DNA of 64,000 bases from assembly GCA_031291305.1 (NCBI GenBank), contig JARLJH010000041.1, forward strand, positions 1-64,000, in the 5' to 3' direction. Of this stretch, positions 9,048 through 18,173 are shown one piece after another. Positions within the stretch are counted from its first letter, which is position 1. The number at the start of each line of letters is the position of its first letter. This stretch comes from Rhodoferax sp. Lineage in GTDB: Bacteria > Pseudomonadota > Gammaproteobacteria > Burkholderiales > Burkholderiaceae_C. The notes beneath the pieces were generated by a model, which was given only the letters and a program-made list of their open reading frames with translations, was not told where the DNA came from and searched no databases. Made by a program: the position numbers and the translations under genes.

Positions 9048-9119
9048 GTTACAGTGGGTTACAAAACTCGTCCTGGTCCAAGCGGACCAGGATGGCGAGA
9101 CTGGCGTTACGCTCGTTAC
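9048..9119 (+). promoter_or_regulatory. Tandem GTTAC direct repeats: candidate OmpR-type response-regulator sites
   Basis: GTTAC occurs at 9048, 9058, 9106 and 9115, that is, two pairs with 10- and 9-bp spacing. OmpR/PhoB-family regulators bind direct repeats spaced about one helical turn. Between the pairs lies a 9-bp inverted repeat (TCCTGGTCC/GGACCAGGA, 9071-9092). The block is 23-94 bp upstream of the regulator ATG and about 140-210 bp upstream of the divergent secreted-protein gene, so autoregulation and shared control are plausible. Confidence 0.55.
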
Positions 9120-9141
9120 CCAACGGTTTTTAAAGAGCAAC

Positions 9142-9873
9142 ATGGATAAAAGCGACTGCATCCTGATCGTTGATGACGAGCCCGACATCCGTCGTCTGCT
9201 GGTGGACTACCTGGCGCGCAACGGTTTTGAGGCCATTGCCGCCCGCGACGGGCGCGAAATGTGGCAGATGCTGGAGCGCCACGCGGTGGATTTGTTGGTG
9301 CTGGATCTGATGCTGCCCGACACCGACGGTCTGACCCTATGCCGTGACCTGCGCGCCAAGTCCGGCCTGCCGGTGATCATGCTCACCGCACGCGGCGAAG
9401 AGACCGACCGCATCGTCGGCATCGAGATGGGCGCAGACGATTACCTGGTGAAACCCTTCAACCCGCGCGAGCTGCTGGCGCGCATCAAATCCATCCTGCG
9501 GCGCACGCGCTCGCTGCCACCCAACCTGCAGCCCGAACCAGTGCGCTGCCTGGCTTTTGCAGGCTGGTGTCTGGACACCGCCGAGCGGCTGCTGACAGCG
9601 CCCGACGGTGTGGCCATCCCGCTGTCGGGGGGAGAATTTCGCCTGCTTCGCATCCTGCTGGAACACCCCAACCGCGTGGTCACGCGAGACCAGCTCATCG
9701 AGATGATCCACGGGCGCGAGGCCGAGGCCTATGACCGCGCCATTGACGTGCAGATCAGCCGACTGCGCCAGCGCCTGCGCGACGACAGCCGAGAACCCAC
9801 GTTGATCAAAACCGTGCGCGGCGAGGGTTATGTGCTGGCCGCCAGCGTGCAAGCTCGCGGCTCCTGCCCATGA
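9142..9873 (+). CDS. OmpR-family response regulator
   Basis: 243 residues. The receiver domain (about 5-120) has acidic residues DDE at 11-13, phospho-acceptor Asp55 (VLDLMLPD), a conserved Thr/Ala (MLTA) and Lys (LVKPF). A winged-helix DNA-binding domain follows (about 140-235, SGGEFRLLRILLEHPNRVVTRDQL...DRAIDVQISRLRQRL). The frame is open upstream to 8998, but the ATG at 9142 begins the normal MDKSDCILIVDDE start. It overlaps the kinase gene by ATGA, so the pair is translationally coupled. Confidence 0.92.
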   Translation: MDKSDCILIVDDEPDIRRLLVDYLARNGFEAIAARDGREMWQMLERHAVDLLVLDLMLPDTDGLTLCRDLRAKSGLPVIMLTARGEETDRIVGIEMGADDYLVKPFNPRELLARIKSILRRTRSLPPNLQPEPVRCLAFAGWCLDTAERLLTAPDGVAIPLSGGEFRLLRILLEHPNRVVTRDQLIEMIHGREAEAYDRAIDVQISRLRQRLRDDSREPTLIKTVRGEGYVLAASVQARGSCP

Positions 9874-11213
9874 GCACCCCAATCACCTCCAAAGCCCGAT
9901 GGCGCGCTTTGCCTTCCAGCCTGTACGCGCGCTTGGCACTGCTGCTGCTGGCGGGTCTGCTGGTGGCGCAGGGCGTGAGCCTGTGGCTGCAATGGGGCGA
10001 ACGCACGGTTGTCGTGACACAGGCTCGTGGGCTGAACTTTGCCGACCAGATCGCCCGTACCGTCCGTGTGCTGGAGGCTGCCCGACCTGACCAACGTCAA
10101 AACACCTTGCCCGCCTTGCAAGACAGCGACCTGAGCGTGGCGCTCATCGGGTCGTCCCAGGTCTCGCCCACCACACCGCGAGGCGCGATTGGCAGCCTGG
10201 TTGCCCAGAGGCTAGGCAGCGAGCGACAAATTCGCCATGTGGGACCTGGAGGTGGACCGCCGTTCAACGAACTGAGCTCGCGCAGCTTTGATGTGCGCCT
10301 GGCAGATGGTCAGTGGGTACGCATCACCATCACGCAGGGCGCCGAGTCAGCCGCACCGGCGCTGCCCGACAAGCTGATCCTGCAACTGCTGCTGACCCTG
10401 ATCATCGTCACCGCCGTGGTGATGATTGCGGTGCGTCAGGCAACCCGACCGCTACAGCAGTTGGCACAGGCGGCGGACACCCTGGGCCATGACCTGGACG
10501 CGCCGCCGTTGCCCGAGCAAGGCAGCACGGAAACTCGCAGCGCCGCCCAGGCCTTCAACCGCATGCAAACCCGTATCCAGCGGCTGGTAAGGGAGCGGGC
10601 CCGGGCATTGGCTGCCGTGTCACATGACTTACGCACGCCGCTGACCCGCTTGCGCCTGCGTGCCGAACTGATCGAAGACACCCCTTTGCGTGACCAAATA
10701 GGTGCCGACCTCGACGCCATGGCGGCCATGCTCGACGGCACATTGGACTATCTGCGCGCGCTGCAAACCACTGAAGTGCGCCGCCCCATCGACATCAACG
10801 CGCTGCTGGAAAGCATGACCGACGATGCGCAGGTGCTGGGCCGCAGCATCCAGATCCAGGGTCAGGCGCGGGCTCCCTTCAACGGACGGCTTTCTGCCCT
10901 GCGCCGGGCGCTGCAAAACCTGATCGACAACGCCTTCAAGTATGGCCGGGGCGCCAGCATTCTTGTCGAAGACAGCGCGGCGGCGCTCAGCATCACCGTG
11001 CAGGACAACGGCCCCGGCATCCCAGCGCACGAACTGGCCCGCGTCACCGAGCCCTACCACAGGGGTGACAACGCCCGCAGTCAGCCAGGTGGCGGCGTCG
11101 GTCTGGGACTGTCGATCGTGCGTGACATTGCCCTGATGCACGACGGTGACCTGTTGCTGGCCAACCGCGCCACAGGCGGGCTGGCCGCCACGCTGCTGCT
11201 GCCGCGCCAGTGA
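9870..11213 (+). CDS. EnvZ-type sensor histidine kinase
   Basis: 447 residues. Two membrane helices (about 20-40 and 170-190) flank a periplasmic sensor of about 125 residues. A HAMP domain follows, then the HisKA H-box (SHDLRTP, phospho-His252), an N-box (LIDNAFKYG), G1 (DNGPGIP) and G2 (GVGLGLSIV). It phosphorylates the regulator encoded just upstream. The periplasmic domain has no recognisable ligand motif. The histidine-kinase machinery is complete. Confidence 0.9.
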   Translation: MSTPITSKARWRALPSSLYARLALLLLAGLLVAQGVSLWLQWGERTVVVTQARGLNFADQIARTVRVLEAARPDQRQNTLPALQDSDLSVALIGSSQVSPTTPRGAIGSLVAQRLGSERQIRHVGPGGGPPFNELSSRSFDVRLADGQWVRITITQGAESAAPALPDKLILQLLLTLIIVTAVVMIAVRQATRPLQQLAQAADTLGHDLDAPPLPEQGSTETRSAAQAFNRMQTRIQRLVRERARALAAVSHDLRTPLTRLRLRAELIEDTPLRDQIGADLDAMAAMLDGTLDYLRALQTTEVRRPIDINALLESMTDDAQVLGRSIQIQGQARAPFNGRLSALRRALQNLIDNAFKYGRGASILVEDSAAALSITVQDNGPGIPAHELARVTEPYHRGDNARSQPGGGVGLGLSIVRDIALMHDGDLLLANRATGGLAATLLLPRQ

Positions 11214-11257
11214 GTGCCTGCTGGCTGTCCCGTCAGGTCATGGATTAAATACATATT

Positions 11258-11300
11258 TAATAGCTTCTCGCCCTTTATTTATAAGGGCTACAGCCTATTT
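11258..11300 (+). repeat. Dispersed short repeat, copy 2 (intergenic)
   Basis: AATAGCTTCTCG, a CCCTTTATTTATAAGGG hairpin, and CTACAGCCTATTT match the repeat pattern of the 2245 copy. The internal CCCTTTAT/ATAAGGG pairing makes it a small stem-loop. It lies in the 11214-11488 gap after the kinase gene, which otherwise shows nothing recognisable. Confidence 0.65.
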
Positions 11301-11488
11301 AAGCCATTGATTGAGTTGCACCACATCCTCCGAAAACAGAACCCGGCAACGACGATTGCGCCGTGCCGCACTCTGCCTTTCAGACTGAGGCAGAATCGGC
11401 GCATGATCACCTCCGATGCTCGGCTCGCCAATGGCGACGCCCGCAACTCTGACCCACGCCGTGATCCCTGCTGGATTTTTTTGCTTTC

Positions 11489-12799
11489 ATGACCACCGCC
11501 CATCTCCCAGAATCCACCCTGAGCCTCACCCCTGCAGAGGCATTGAACCGCGACTGTTTTTGCCGCACCTTGGACACGGATCGACTGCGTGGACAGTTGG
11601 AGGCTGACCCCAGCCTAGCTGGCCTGACAGACAAGCTGCTGAAAACCCGGCCCAACCTGTTTTCCAGCAGCGTGGTCTTTGTGTCTCAAAAGGTGCAGGC
11701 CCAGATCAGATCTGTGGTAGACGCTATCGAGCGTGTAGCATTTCTACCAGGTTATCAGGCCCAAGCCCTGTCGCGCGTCAACCCGGTGGCGCAGTACGCC
11801 TGGGGCCCGCAAGGTGTGTGCATGGGCTACGACTTTCACCTGAGTCGCCAGGGACCACAGCTGATCGAGATCAACACCAATGCCGGAGGGCTACTCCTCA
11901 ATGCTGCCCTGGCGCGCGCGCAGGTGGCTTGTTGCGAGGAGCTCGGCGGCGCCTTTGTCGCCTGTGCTCAGCAAAGTGCGTTGGCACAAACCGTTTTTGA
12001 CATGTTTGCCACCGAGTGGCGGCTGCAACGCGGCGACCAGCCCTTACGCAATGTGCTGATTGTGGACAGCGCACCGCAGGAACAGTATCTAGCCCCCGAG
12101 TTCGAACTTTTCAGACAACTGTTTACCCAGCACGGCCTGCAAGCCGATATCGCCGACCCCAGCGAACTGCAATGGCAAGGTGGTCACCTGCTGTACCAAA
12201 ACATGCCAGTAGACATGGTCTACAACCGGCTGACCGACTTTTACCTCGAAGAACCCGCGCAGCAAGCGCTGCGCCAAGCCTATGAGGCCGGTGCTGTGGT
12301 GCTCACACCGCACCCCTATGGCCACGCCCTGCTGGCCGACAAGCGCAATCTGATCGCACTGAGCCAAGATGCGCTGTTGGCAGCCTGGGGGACCAACGCG
12401 GCTGACCGCAAGCTGCTGGAGGCCAGTGTTCCTGTGACACGCCTGGTGACCCAGGAGCGCGCCGACGAACTCTGGGCACAGCGCCGCCAACTTTTCTTCA
12501 AACCGGTGGCAGGTTACGGTGCCAAAGCTGCCTACCGGGGCGACAAGCTCACCCGCCGCGTCTGGGGTGAAATTTTGCAGGGCGACTTTGTGGCGCAAGC
12601 TCTGGTGCCGCCGTCCGAGCGCATGATCGACGTGGATGGCGTGCTGACCGACCTCAAATTTGACGTGCGCGCATTCACCTACGCTGGCCAGGTGCAGCTT
12701 CTGGCCGCCCGCATGTACAGCGGGCAGACCACCAACTTTCGCACCCCCGGCGGCGGCTTTGCGCCGGTGATTGTGGTGAGCGACGAGGAGACTCGCTGA
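11489..12799 (+). CDS. ATP-grasp-like ligase of unknown substrate
   Basis: 436 residues, no signal peptide or membrane segment. Residues ~110-140 hold GYDFHLSRQGPQLIEINTNAGG, and the C-terminal half holds LFFKPVAGYGAKAAYRG and LKFDVRAFTYAGQVQLLAARMYSGQTTNFRTPGGG. The FKP lysine, the LKFDVR acid/basic residues and the IEINTN metal-site-like motif resemble ATP-grasp carboxylate-amine ligases, possibly circularly permuted as in the glutathionylspermidine-synthase/DUF407 group. Its TGA overlaps the ATG of the amidotransferase gene (TGATG), so the two act together. I cannot name the product. The ribosome site is weak. See the finding on a possible amidated-peptide pathway. Confidence 0.6.
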   Translation: MTTAHLPESTLSLTPAEALNRDCFCRTLDTDRLRGQLEADPSLAGLTDKLLKTRPNLFSSSVVFVSQKVQAQIRSVVDAIERVAFLPGYQAQALSRVNPVAQYAWGPQGVCMGYDFHLSRQGPQLIEINTNAGGLLLNAALARAQVACCEELGGAFVACAQQSALAQTVFDMFATEWRLQRGDQPLRNVLIVDSAPQEQYLAPEFELFRQLFTQHGLQADIADPSELQWQGGHLLYQNMPVDMVYNRLTDFYLEEPAQQALRQAYEAGAVVLTPHPYGHALLADKRNLIALSQDALLAAWGTNAADRKLLEASVPVTRLVTQERADELWAQRRQLFFKPVAGYGAKAAYRGDKLTRRVWGEILQGDFVAQALVPPSERMIDVDGVLTDLKFDVRAFTYAGQVQLLAARMYSGQTTNFRTPGGGFAPVIVVSDEETR

Positions 12800-14592
12800 T
12801 GTGCGGCATTTGTGGCGAACTACGCTTTGACGGTAAAGCCCCGGATATGTCGGCCATTGGCCGCATGTCCGACAAACTGGCGCGCCGTGGCCCTGACCAC
12901 GCCGGTACCTACAGCGACGGCCCGGTGGCATTTGGCCACCGCCGCCTGTCGATCATCGACCTCTCCAGCCACGCGCACCAGCCCATGGTGGATGCCACGC
13001 TGCAGCTCACCCTGGTGTTCAACGGCACTATCTACAACTACCGAGAGCTGCGTGCCGAGCTGCAGGCCATGGGCTACCATTTTTTCAGCGAAGGCGACAG
13101 CGAGGTCATCCTCAAAAGCTATCACGCCTGGGGCGACCACTGCGTCAAGCGCTTCAAGGGCATGTTTGCGTTTGCCATCTGGGACCAGCGCAGCGGCCAG
13201 TTCTTTTTGGCGCGCGACCGTTTTGGCATCAAACCGCTGTACATCAACCAAGACTGCAAACGCCTGCGTTTTGCGTCGAGCCTGCCAGCGCTTTTGGCCG
13301 GTGGCGGCGTCGATACCACGCTGGACGCCGTGGCTCTACACCACCACTTCACCCTGCACACCGTGGTGCCCGCGCCGCGCACCGTGCTCAAGGGCGTGCG
13401 CAAGCTGCCACCCGCGACCACGCTGATGATCGACCCCGACGGCAGCATGACCCAGCAAGTCTATTGGACGCTGGATGCCACCCGCCCTGTGAAGGATCTG
13501 CCTGAAGACCAGTGGTTGCAGGCTACCCGCAACGCGCTGGACAAAAGCGTGGAACGCCGCCAGCTGGCGGCCGATGTGCCGGTGGGTGTGTTGCTCTCAG
13601 GCGGGCTCGATTCCAGCCTATTGGTGGGTTTGCTGGCCGATCATGTGAAAGATCTGCGCACCTTTTCCATCGGTTTTGAAGACATGGGCGGCGGCACCGA
13701 AAAGGCCGACGAGTTTGAGTTCTCGGACCAGGTGGCCAACTACTTCAAGACCCGCCACCACCAGTACCACATCCCCAACAGCGAGGTGCTCGCGCGCCTG
13801 CCCGAAGCCGTGGAGCAAATGACCGAGCCGATGGCCAGTTACGACGTGATCGCGTTTTACCTGCTGGGCGAGCGGGTATCCAAAGACGTGAAGGTGGTGA
13901 TGTCGGGCCAGGGTGCAGACGAAGTGTTTGGCGGCTATTTCTGGTACCCCGAGATGGACGCCGCTCAAGGAACACCCCTGGAGCGCTTCAGTCAACATTA
14001 CTTTGACCGCGACCATGCCGAGTATTTGCAGATGATCATGCCTGACTTTCAGGTGGGTGATGTGACCTCGCCACTGGTAGCCGCTGAGCTTGCCAAACCG
14101 CAGGCCGACGAATTTCTGGACGAAGTCTGGCGCTTTGATGCCACCACACTGCTGGTGGACGACCCGGTCAAGCGCGTGGACAACATGCCCATGGCCTGGG
14201 GGCTGGAGGTGCGCACACCGTTTCTGGACCACGAACTGGTCGAGCTGGCCGCCAAAATGCCACCCGCGCTGAAATTGAAAGAAGGCGGCAAATTCCCACT
14301 CAAAGCCATCGCGCGTGGGTTGGTCCCTGACTCGGTCATCGACCGCCCCAAAGGCTACTTTCCGGTGCCAGCGCTACGCTACGTGCGAGGGGCGTTCCTG
14401 GACCTGATGCGCGAAATTTTGATGTCGGACGCCTGCTTGAAACGCGGTTTGTACCATCGCGACTACGTCGACAAACTGCTGGCCGAGCCGGAAGGCCCGG
14501 ATGCCTTCACCCGCATCAACGGCAGCAAGCTGTGGCACCTGGCACTGCTGGAGTGGTGGCTGCAGGTGCATGTGGACGCCAATTTGGGTTAG
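12799..14592 (+). CDS. asnO: AsnB-type glutamine amidotransferase, NAGGN-amidotransferase-like
   Basis: 597 residues. The N-terminal class-II glutaminase domain carries catalytic Cys2 (MCGICGE) and RGPD. The C-terminal synthetase domain carries the PP-loop SGGLDSS (267-273) and SGQGADEVFGGY. Whole-length resemblance (RFDGKAP opening, FTLHTVVPAPRTVLKGVRKLPPAT) is to the asparagine-synthase subgroup that amidates N-acetylglutaminylglutamine, an osmolyte dipeptide in Pseudomonas and rhizobia. There the partner is the GNAT/ATP-grasp fusion Ngg; here the partner is a shorter ATP-grasp-like protein, so the substrate may differ. The family-level assignment is firm; the substrate is inference. Confidence 0.8.
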   Translation: MCGICGELRFDGKAPDMSAIGRMSDKLARRGPDHAGTYSDGPVAFGHRRLSIIDLSSHAHQPMVDATLQLTLVFNGTIYNYRELRAELQAMGYHFFSEGDSEVILKSYHAWGDHCVKRFKGMFAFAIWDQRSGQFFLARDRFGIKPLYINQDCKRLRFASSLPALLAGGGVDTTLDAVALHHHFTLHTVVPAPRTVLKGVRKLPPATTLMIDPDGSMTQQVYWTLDATRPVKDLPEDQWLQATRNALDKSVERRQLAADVPVGVLLSGGLDSSLLVGLLADHVKDLRTFSIGFEDMGGGTEKADEFEFSDQVANYFKTRHHQYHIPNSEVLARLPEAVEQMTEPMASYDVIAFYLLGERVSKDVKVVMSGQGADEVFGGYFWYPEMDAAQGTPLERFSQHYFDRDHAEYLQMIMPDFQVGDVTSPLVAAELAKPQADEFLDEVWRFDATTLLVDDPVKRVDNMPMAWGLEVRTPFLDHELVELAAKMPPALKLKEGGKFPLKAIARGLVPDSVIDRPKGYFPVPALRYVRGAFLDLMREILMSDACLKRGLYHRDYVDKLLAEPEGPDAFTRINGSKLWHLALLEWWLQVHVDANLG

Positions 14593-14599
14593 TCTTGCT

Positions 14600-15898
14600 T
14601 CATGGGGTGGTGAAGCCGTCCGTCAAGGTGTTCAGAAACGCCAGCAGGTCGGCGATTTCAGCTTCGGTGAACAGCGGCTGCCTGCGGTTGGGCTGGTTGA
14701 ACGGTGCTAATGAGTCCAGATTGCCCCGGTACATGGCGGGCAGGTCGTTGAACTTGTCGACACTGCCATCAGCTTTGCGCGGATAGAACTTTTCGGGATG
14801 GACATCGCGCTCGGAATAGAAGCGGATCACCTCTTCCAGGTTGTGCAGCACACCGTTGTGAAAGAAGCTCTTCTTGAGCGCGACGTTGCGTAGTGTGGGC
14901 GTTTTGAAGCGGCCGCAGTATTCTGGGTGACTTTGCAGGTCGGTACGCAAGGGTCCGCATAGCCCCAAGTCGAAGTAAGTCGGATTGGCGTTGCTGGGAA
15001 TGGCGGCGTTGCGCGGCACGCCCAGCGCGATCAGGCCGTAATCGGTGAACTGCGGAAAGGCTCCGGACTGGATGACGCTGATGTGGCAGGTTGCGCAGTT
15101 GCCCCGCTGTGTGTCATTGAACAGCGCCAGCCCACGCTGCTCGCTGGCGCTCAGAGCGACCTGCTTGCGCAGCATGGCGTCGTACTTGCTGGTGTAAGGG
15201 TAGAACTCTGCGGGACTCTGCTGGAACACTTCAAGCGCCAGCAAGAGCCCATTCCAGGCCAGTGACTCGTTGCCAGCATCCAGCACATGATCACCATAGG
15301 TCTGACGAAACTGGGCCGCCGACGGCGATTTGCGCAGCTTGGCAAGCACATCACGGCTGTCGGCATTGGCCATTTCCACGGGTGACAGCAAAGGCGCCGT
15401 GGCTTGCGCGTGGGGCTGGTTGAAGCGCCCGTCCCAGGTCAAGCCACCAGTGGGGCCCTGGTCTTCGCTATCGTTGCCTTCTGAACCGAAAAAGTGCTCT
15501 GTGAACGCCGGTGAGGTCTGCAAGTATTTGAGCGACGGTGCCGCGCGGTTGCCAGCGTCCTGCAATTGTGGTCCACCCAGTTGCACGGACAGGCTGTTGG
15601 CTGGGCCCATCGCATTGGCGGGGTCATGGCAGCTGGCACACGACATCCGGCCCGACGCGGACAGAGCCGTGTCAAAAAACAGAACTCGCCCCATTGCGGT
15701 CATCGCCGCTGCGGTCGGTGTTTTTTCATATTTCGTGGCATAAAAGCCAGCTGGGGTGGTCGGCTTTAGCTTCGGGGTGCAGGTTGCTGCGAACCCACCA
15801 CCGCCAATGGCAAGCCCCACGATCGCCAGCACAACTGCGGCAGAAGCCGACCGCAAGCCGACGAGGAATTTTGACAGCGAATAGGGAGGTGAGCGCAT
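14600..15898 (-). CDS. Di-heme cytochrome c peroxidase/MauG family protein
   Basis: 432 residues with an uncleaved or cleaved N-terminal hydrophobic segment (18-38). There are two c-heme motifs: CASCH at 87-91 and CATCH at 268-272. Blocks typical of bacterial di-heme peroxidases include GRVLFFDTALSASGRMSCASCH, RFKTPTLRNVALKKSFFHNG and a C-terminal DLLAFLNTLT. Located in the periplasm, such enzymes reduce H2O2 or oxidise protein side chains or small substrates. It converges on the amidotransferase gene, 7 nt apart, and is divergent from the phosphoesterase lipoprotein gene. Confidence 0.88.
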   Translation of the reverse strand: MRSPPYSLSKFLVGLRSASAAVVLAIVGLAIGGGGFAATCTPKLKPTTPAGFYATKYEKTPTAAAMTAMGRVLFFDTALSASGRMSCASCHDPANAMGPANSLSVQLGGPQLQDAGNRAAPSLKYLQTSPAFTEHFFGSEGNDSEDQGPTGGLTWDGRFNQPHAQATAPLLSPVEMANADSRDVLAKLRKSPSAAQFRQTYGDHVLDAGNESLAWNGLLLALEVFQQSPAEFYPYTSKYDAMLRKQVALSASEQRGLALFNDTQRGNCATCHISVIQSGAFPQFTDYGLIALGVPRNAAIPSNANPTYFDLGLCGPLRTDLQSHPEYCGRFKTPTLRNVALKKSFFHNGVLHNLEEVIRFYSERDVHPEKFYPRKADGSVDKFNDLPAMYRGNLDSLAPFNQPNRRQPLFTEAEIADLLAFLNTLTDGFTTP

Positions 15899-15933
15899 GG
15901 TGCAGGTTATATGTCGTCAATATGAAAATTTGA

Positions 15934-15953
15934 TGAATTCAACTGTGAATTCA
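15934..15953 (+). promoter_or_regulatory. Tandem TGAATTCA palindromes between divergent genes
   Basis: The 8-bp palindrome TGAATTCA occurs at 15934-15941 and 15946-15953, one helical turn apart. It lies 36-55 bp upstream of the peroxidase ATG and about 70-90 bp upstream of the phosphoesterase ATG. Position and symmetry suggest a shared operator; the regulator is unknown. Confidence 0.4.
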
Positions 15954-16021
15954 CCGATTTGTCATTTTCTCGTGTCACCATTTGAGGCGTCCATTTTTGT
16001 CACGAAACACGAGGTCTCTTC

Positions 16022-17704
16022 ATGCTCGCCTGCCAATCTGTTCCCACCCGTTATGCCTTTGCACTGACTGCGCTTGCAGCCTGTTCACTCGCTGCCTGCA
16101 GCAGCTCCGGCCCCGTCCGCCAGAGCCAGACCGAGCAGCTCACCACAAGCCTGCAAACCAATGTGAAAAACGTGGTGGTGATTTATGCTGAAAACCGCTC
16201 GTTCGACAACCTGTTTGGCAATTTCCCGGGCGCCAATGGTCTTTTCGACAGCACCGGCAAGCTCAAATCTTTCGCGCTGCAAAAGGATCGCAATGGCACG
16301 GTGCTGAGCACCCTGCCGCCGACCTGGGGTGGCGTAACTGCCCCCGGGCAAACCAAGGTGGTCACCCAGGGGCAGAGCATGAATCTGGCCAATGCACCAT
16401 TCAATATCGCCACAGCTTTCCAGACCAGCGCAGGTGTCACTCTGGACGCCACAAGCGTCACGCGTGACATGTACCACCGCTTCTTTGAAAACCAGATGCA
16501 GATCAATGGTGGTGCCAATGATGCGTTTGCCGCTTGGGGCGATTCAGGCGGTGTGGTCATGGGCTATTTCGACTACAGCGGATCTGGCCTGTACAAGCTC
16601 GCCAAAGATTACGTGCTGGCAGACAACTTCTTCCAGGCGGCGTTTGGCGGTTCGTTCCTGAACCACCAGTATCTGGCTTGCGCTTGCGCGCCCGAATATC
16701 CGAACGCCGATACCGCAGCCGCCAAGCCGACCATTGCGGTTGTCGACAAGGATGCCCAAGGCAACTTCACCTACAACCTGACCTCTGCCGCAAACAGCCC
16801 GGCCTCCGCCATGGACGGCAAGCCAACCTTCGTGCTCAGCGGCAATCTGACACCGAAGAACTACGCCGGCGACAACAAGTTTTACGGCATCAACACGATG
16901 CAGCCGCCATACCAGCCCAGCGGCAATACGCCTGTCGCCTCGGGTGACATGAAGTTGACTGACCCCTCGAAGGCGACCACCCTGCCGGCACAGACTGCCA
17001 CCACCATAGGCGACCTGCTTGACAAGAAAAACGTCAGCTGGAAGTGGTACGCCGGTGCCTGGACCGCCGCCACTGCCGACGGTCAACAAGACCCTGCCGC
17101 CAAGCGCACGGTGATCTATGCAGGCGATTCCAACGGTGTGGCGAGCACCGCCTCGGTGGACTTTCAACCTCATCACCAGCCATTCAACTACTTTGCCAAG
17201 CTCGACCCCAACACCAACGCCGCCTACCGGGCTGCTCACTTGCAGGACTACAACGACCTCGTCAAGGACGCAGCCGCCGGTACGCTGCCTGCGGTGTCGT
17301 TCTACAAGCCTGAAGGCGTTTACAACCAGCATCCGGGTTATGCGAATTTGACCGATGGTGACCAGAAGATCACCGATCTGGTGGCCAAGCTGCAGGCCAG
17401 CCCGCAGTACAAGAACATGGTCATCGTGATCACCTACGACGAAAACGGTGGTGCCTGGGATCACGTGACGCCACCCAAGGGTGATTGGGTTGGCCCAGGC
17501 ACACGCATTCCGGCAATCATCGTGTCGCCGCTTGCCAAAAAGGGCACGGTGGATCACACCCAGTACGACACCGCCTCGGTGCTGCGCCTCATCACCCGCA
17601 CCTTCGGTCTGGAAACGCTGTCTGGCCTGAAGCTGCGTGACGACTCTCTGGTGAAGAACGGCGGCAAGCCAATGGGTGATCTGACAAACGCTCTCAACCT
17701 GTGA
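16022..17704 (+). CDS. Phosphoesterase lipoprotein (AcpA/phospholipase C family)
   Basis: 560 residues. A signal peptide with lipobox (LAAC, lipidated Cys near residue 27) places it in the envelope. Family motifs include VVVIYAENRSFDNLFG near the start (nucleophile/metal region), FLNHQYLACACAPEYP, and VIVITYDENGGAWDHV near residue 465, followed by PAIIVSPLAKKGTVDHTQYDTASVLRLI. These match the phosphoesterase superfamily of acid phosphatase AcpA and non-hemolytic phospholipase C. GAGG precedes the ATG. It probably hydrolyses phosphomonoesters or phospholipids; which one is not resolved. Confidence 0.88.
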   Translation: MLACQSVPTRYAFALTALAACSLAACSSSGPVRQSQTEQLTTSLQTNVKNVVVIYAENRSFDNLFGNFPGANGLFDSTGKLKSFALQKDRNGTVLSTLPPTWGGVTAPGQTKVVTQGQSMNLANAPFNIATAFQTSAGVTLDATSVTRDMYHRFFENQMQINGGANDAFAAWGDSGGVVMGYFDYSGSGLYKLAKDYVLADNFFQAAFGGSFLNHQYLACACAPEYPNADTAAAKPTIAVVDKDAQGNFTYNLTSAANSPASAMDGKPTFVLSGNLTPKNYAGDNKFYGINTMQPPYQPSGNTPVASGDMKLTDPSKATTLPAQTATTIGDLLDKKNVSWKWYAGAWTAATADGQQDPAAKRTVIYAGDSNGVASTASVDFQPHHQPFNYFAKLDPNTNAAYRAAHLQDYNDLVKDAAAGTLPAVSFYKPEGVYNQHPGYANLTDGDQKITDLVAKLQASPQYKNMVIVITYDENGGAWDHVTPPKGDWVGPGTRIPAIIVSPLAKKGTVDHTQYDTASVLRLITRTFGLETLSGLKLRDDSLVKNGGKPMGDLTNALNL

Positions 17705-18173
17705 TGCCAGCCGCCTGGTGTCGCCGCACCCCGCAGCGACACCCTCTTAAAGCTGGGCTTCCAGCGCTTCGGCACGCGACCAGTAGCCAGTGCGGCCATA
17801 GTGCTTGTGCAGACTACGCTCCCAATCGCGGTCAAGCAGGTTCCTAGCGTCATACCGCGGTGATGCCTTGACTGCTGGTGGTACACGGCAGCGATGAAGA
17901 CCAGACGATAGCGCGCGAAGCTCTGACAGACACCAGAAGGGTCCTTGGGCAATACGGATTCGGAACGCCATTGACCCTGCTCAGTCGCCTGCCTCAAACC
18001 GATCAATAGAAGGTGTTTTTTGACAAGTTCGCCACTCTGCCAAATGATTATTTGACTGCAATTTGTTAGGCAATCACGGGAAACCTTGTCCGAGATCAGG
18101 AAAATGGCATGTTTGGCACACTAACATCGCGCCCCATGCTGTCCTTCACTCCCACACCCCCCGCCTGTGGCGC
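17705..18173. other. 469-bp stretch without a confident gene
   Basis: After the hairpin at 17717-17743 this gap contains only a 74-codon minus-strand frame at 17747-17971. Its last ~35 codons look protein-like (LLDRDWERSLHKHYGRTGYWSRAEALEA, then stop). The frame has no ribosome site and I do not recognise it; it may be the 3' remnant of a lost gene. The 17972-18173 part holds no other recognisable element apart from the likely promoter region of the gene at 18174. Confidence 0.4.
17717..17743 (+). terminator. Candidate terminator hairpin after the phosphoesterase gene
   Basis: GGTGTCGC and GCGACACC form an 8-bp perfect stem with an 11-nt loop, 13 nt after the stop codon. Only a weak T-tract (CTCTT) follows, so intrinsic termination is uncertain. 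Confidence 0.45.

Noticed and set aside
15960-16002. Three TGTCA half-sites resembling a Pho box before the phosphoesterase gene
   Set aside because: Spacing is 13 and 25 bp rather than 11, so they do not fit a PhoB box.
16544-17557. 337-codon minus-strand frame opposite the phosphoesterase gene
   Set aside because: Antisense to a clear lipoprotein gene and without recognisable motifs.
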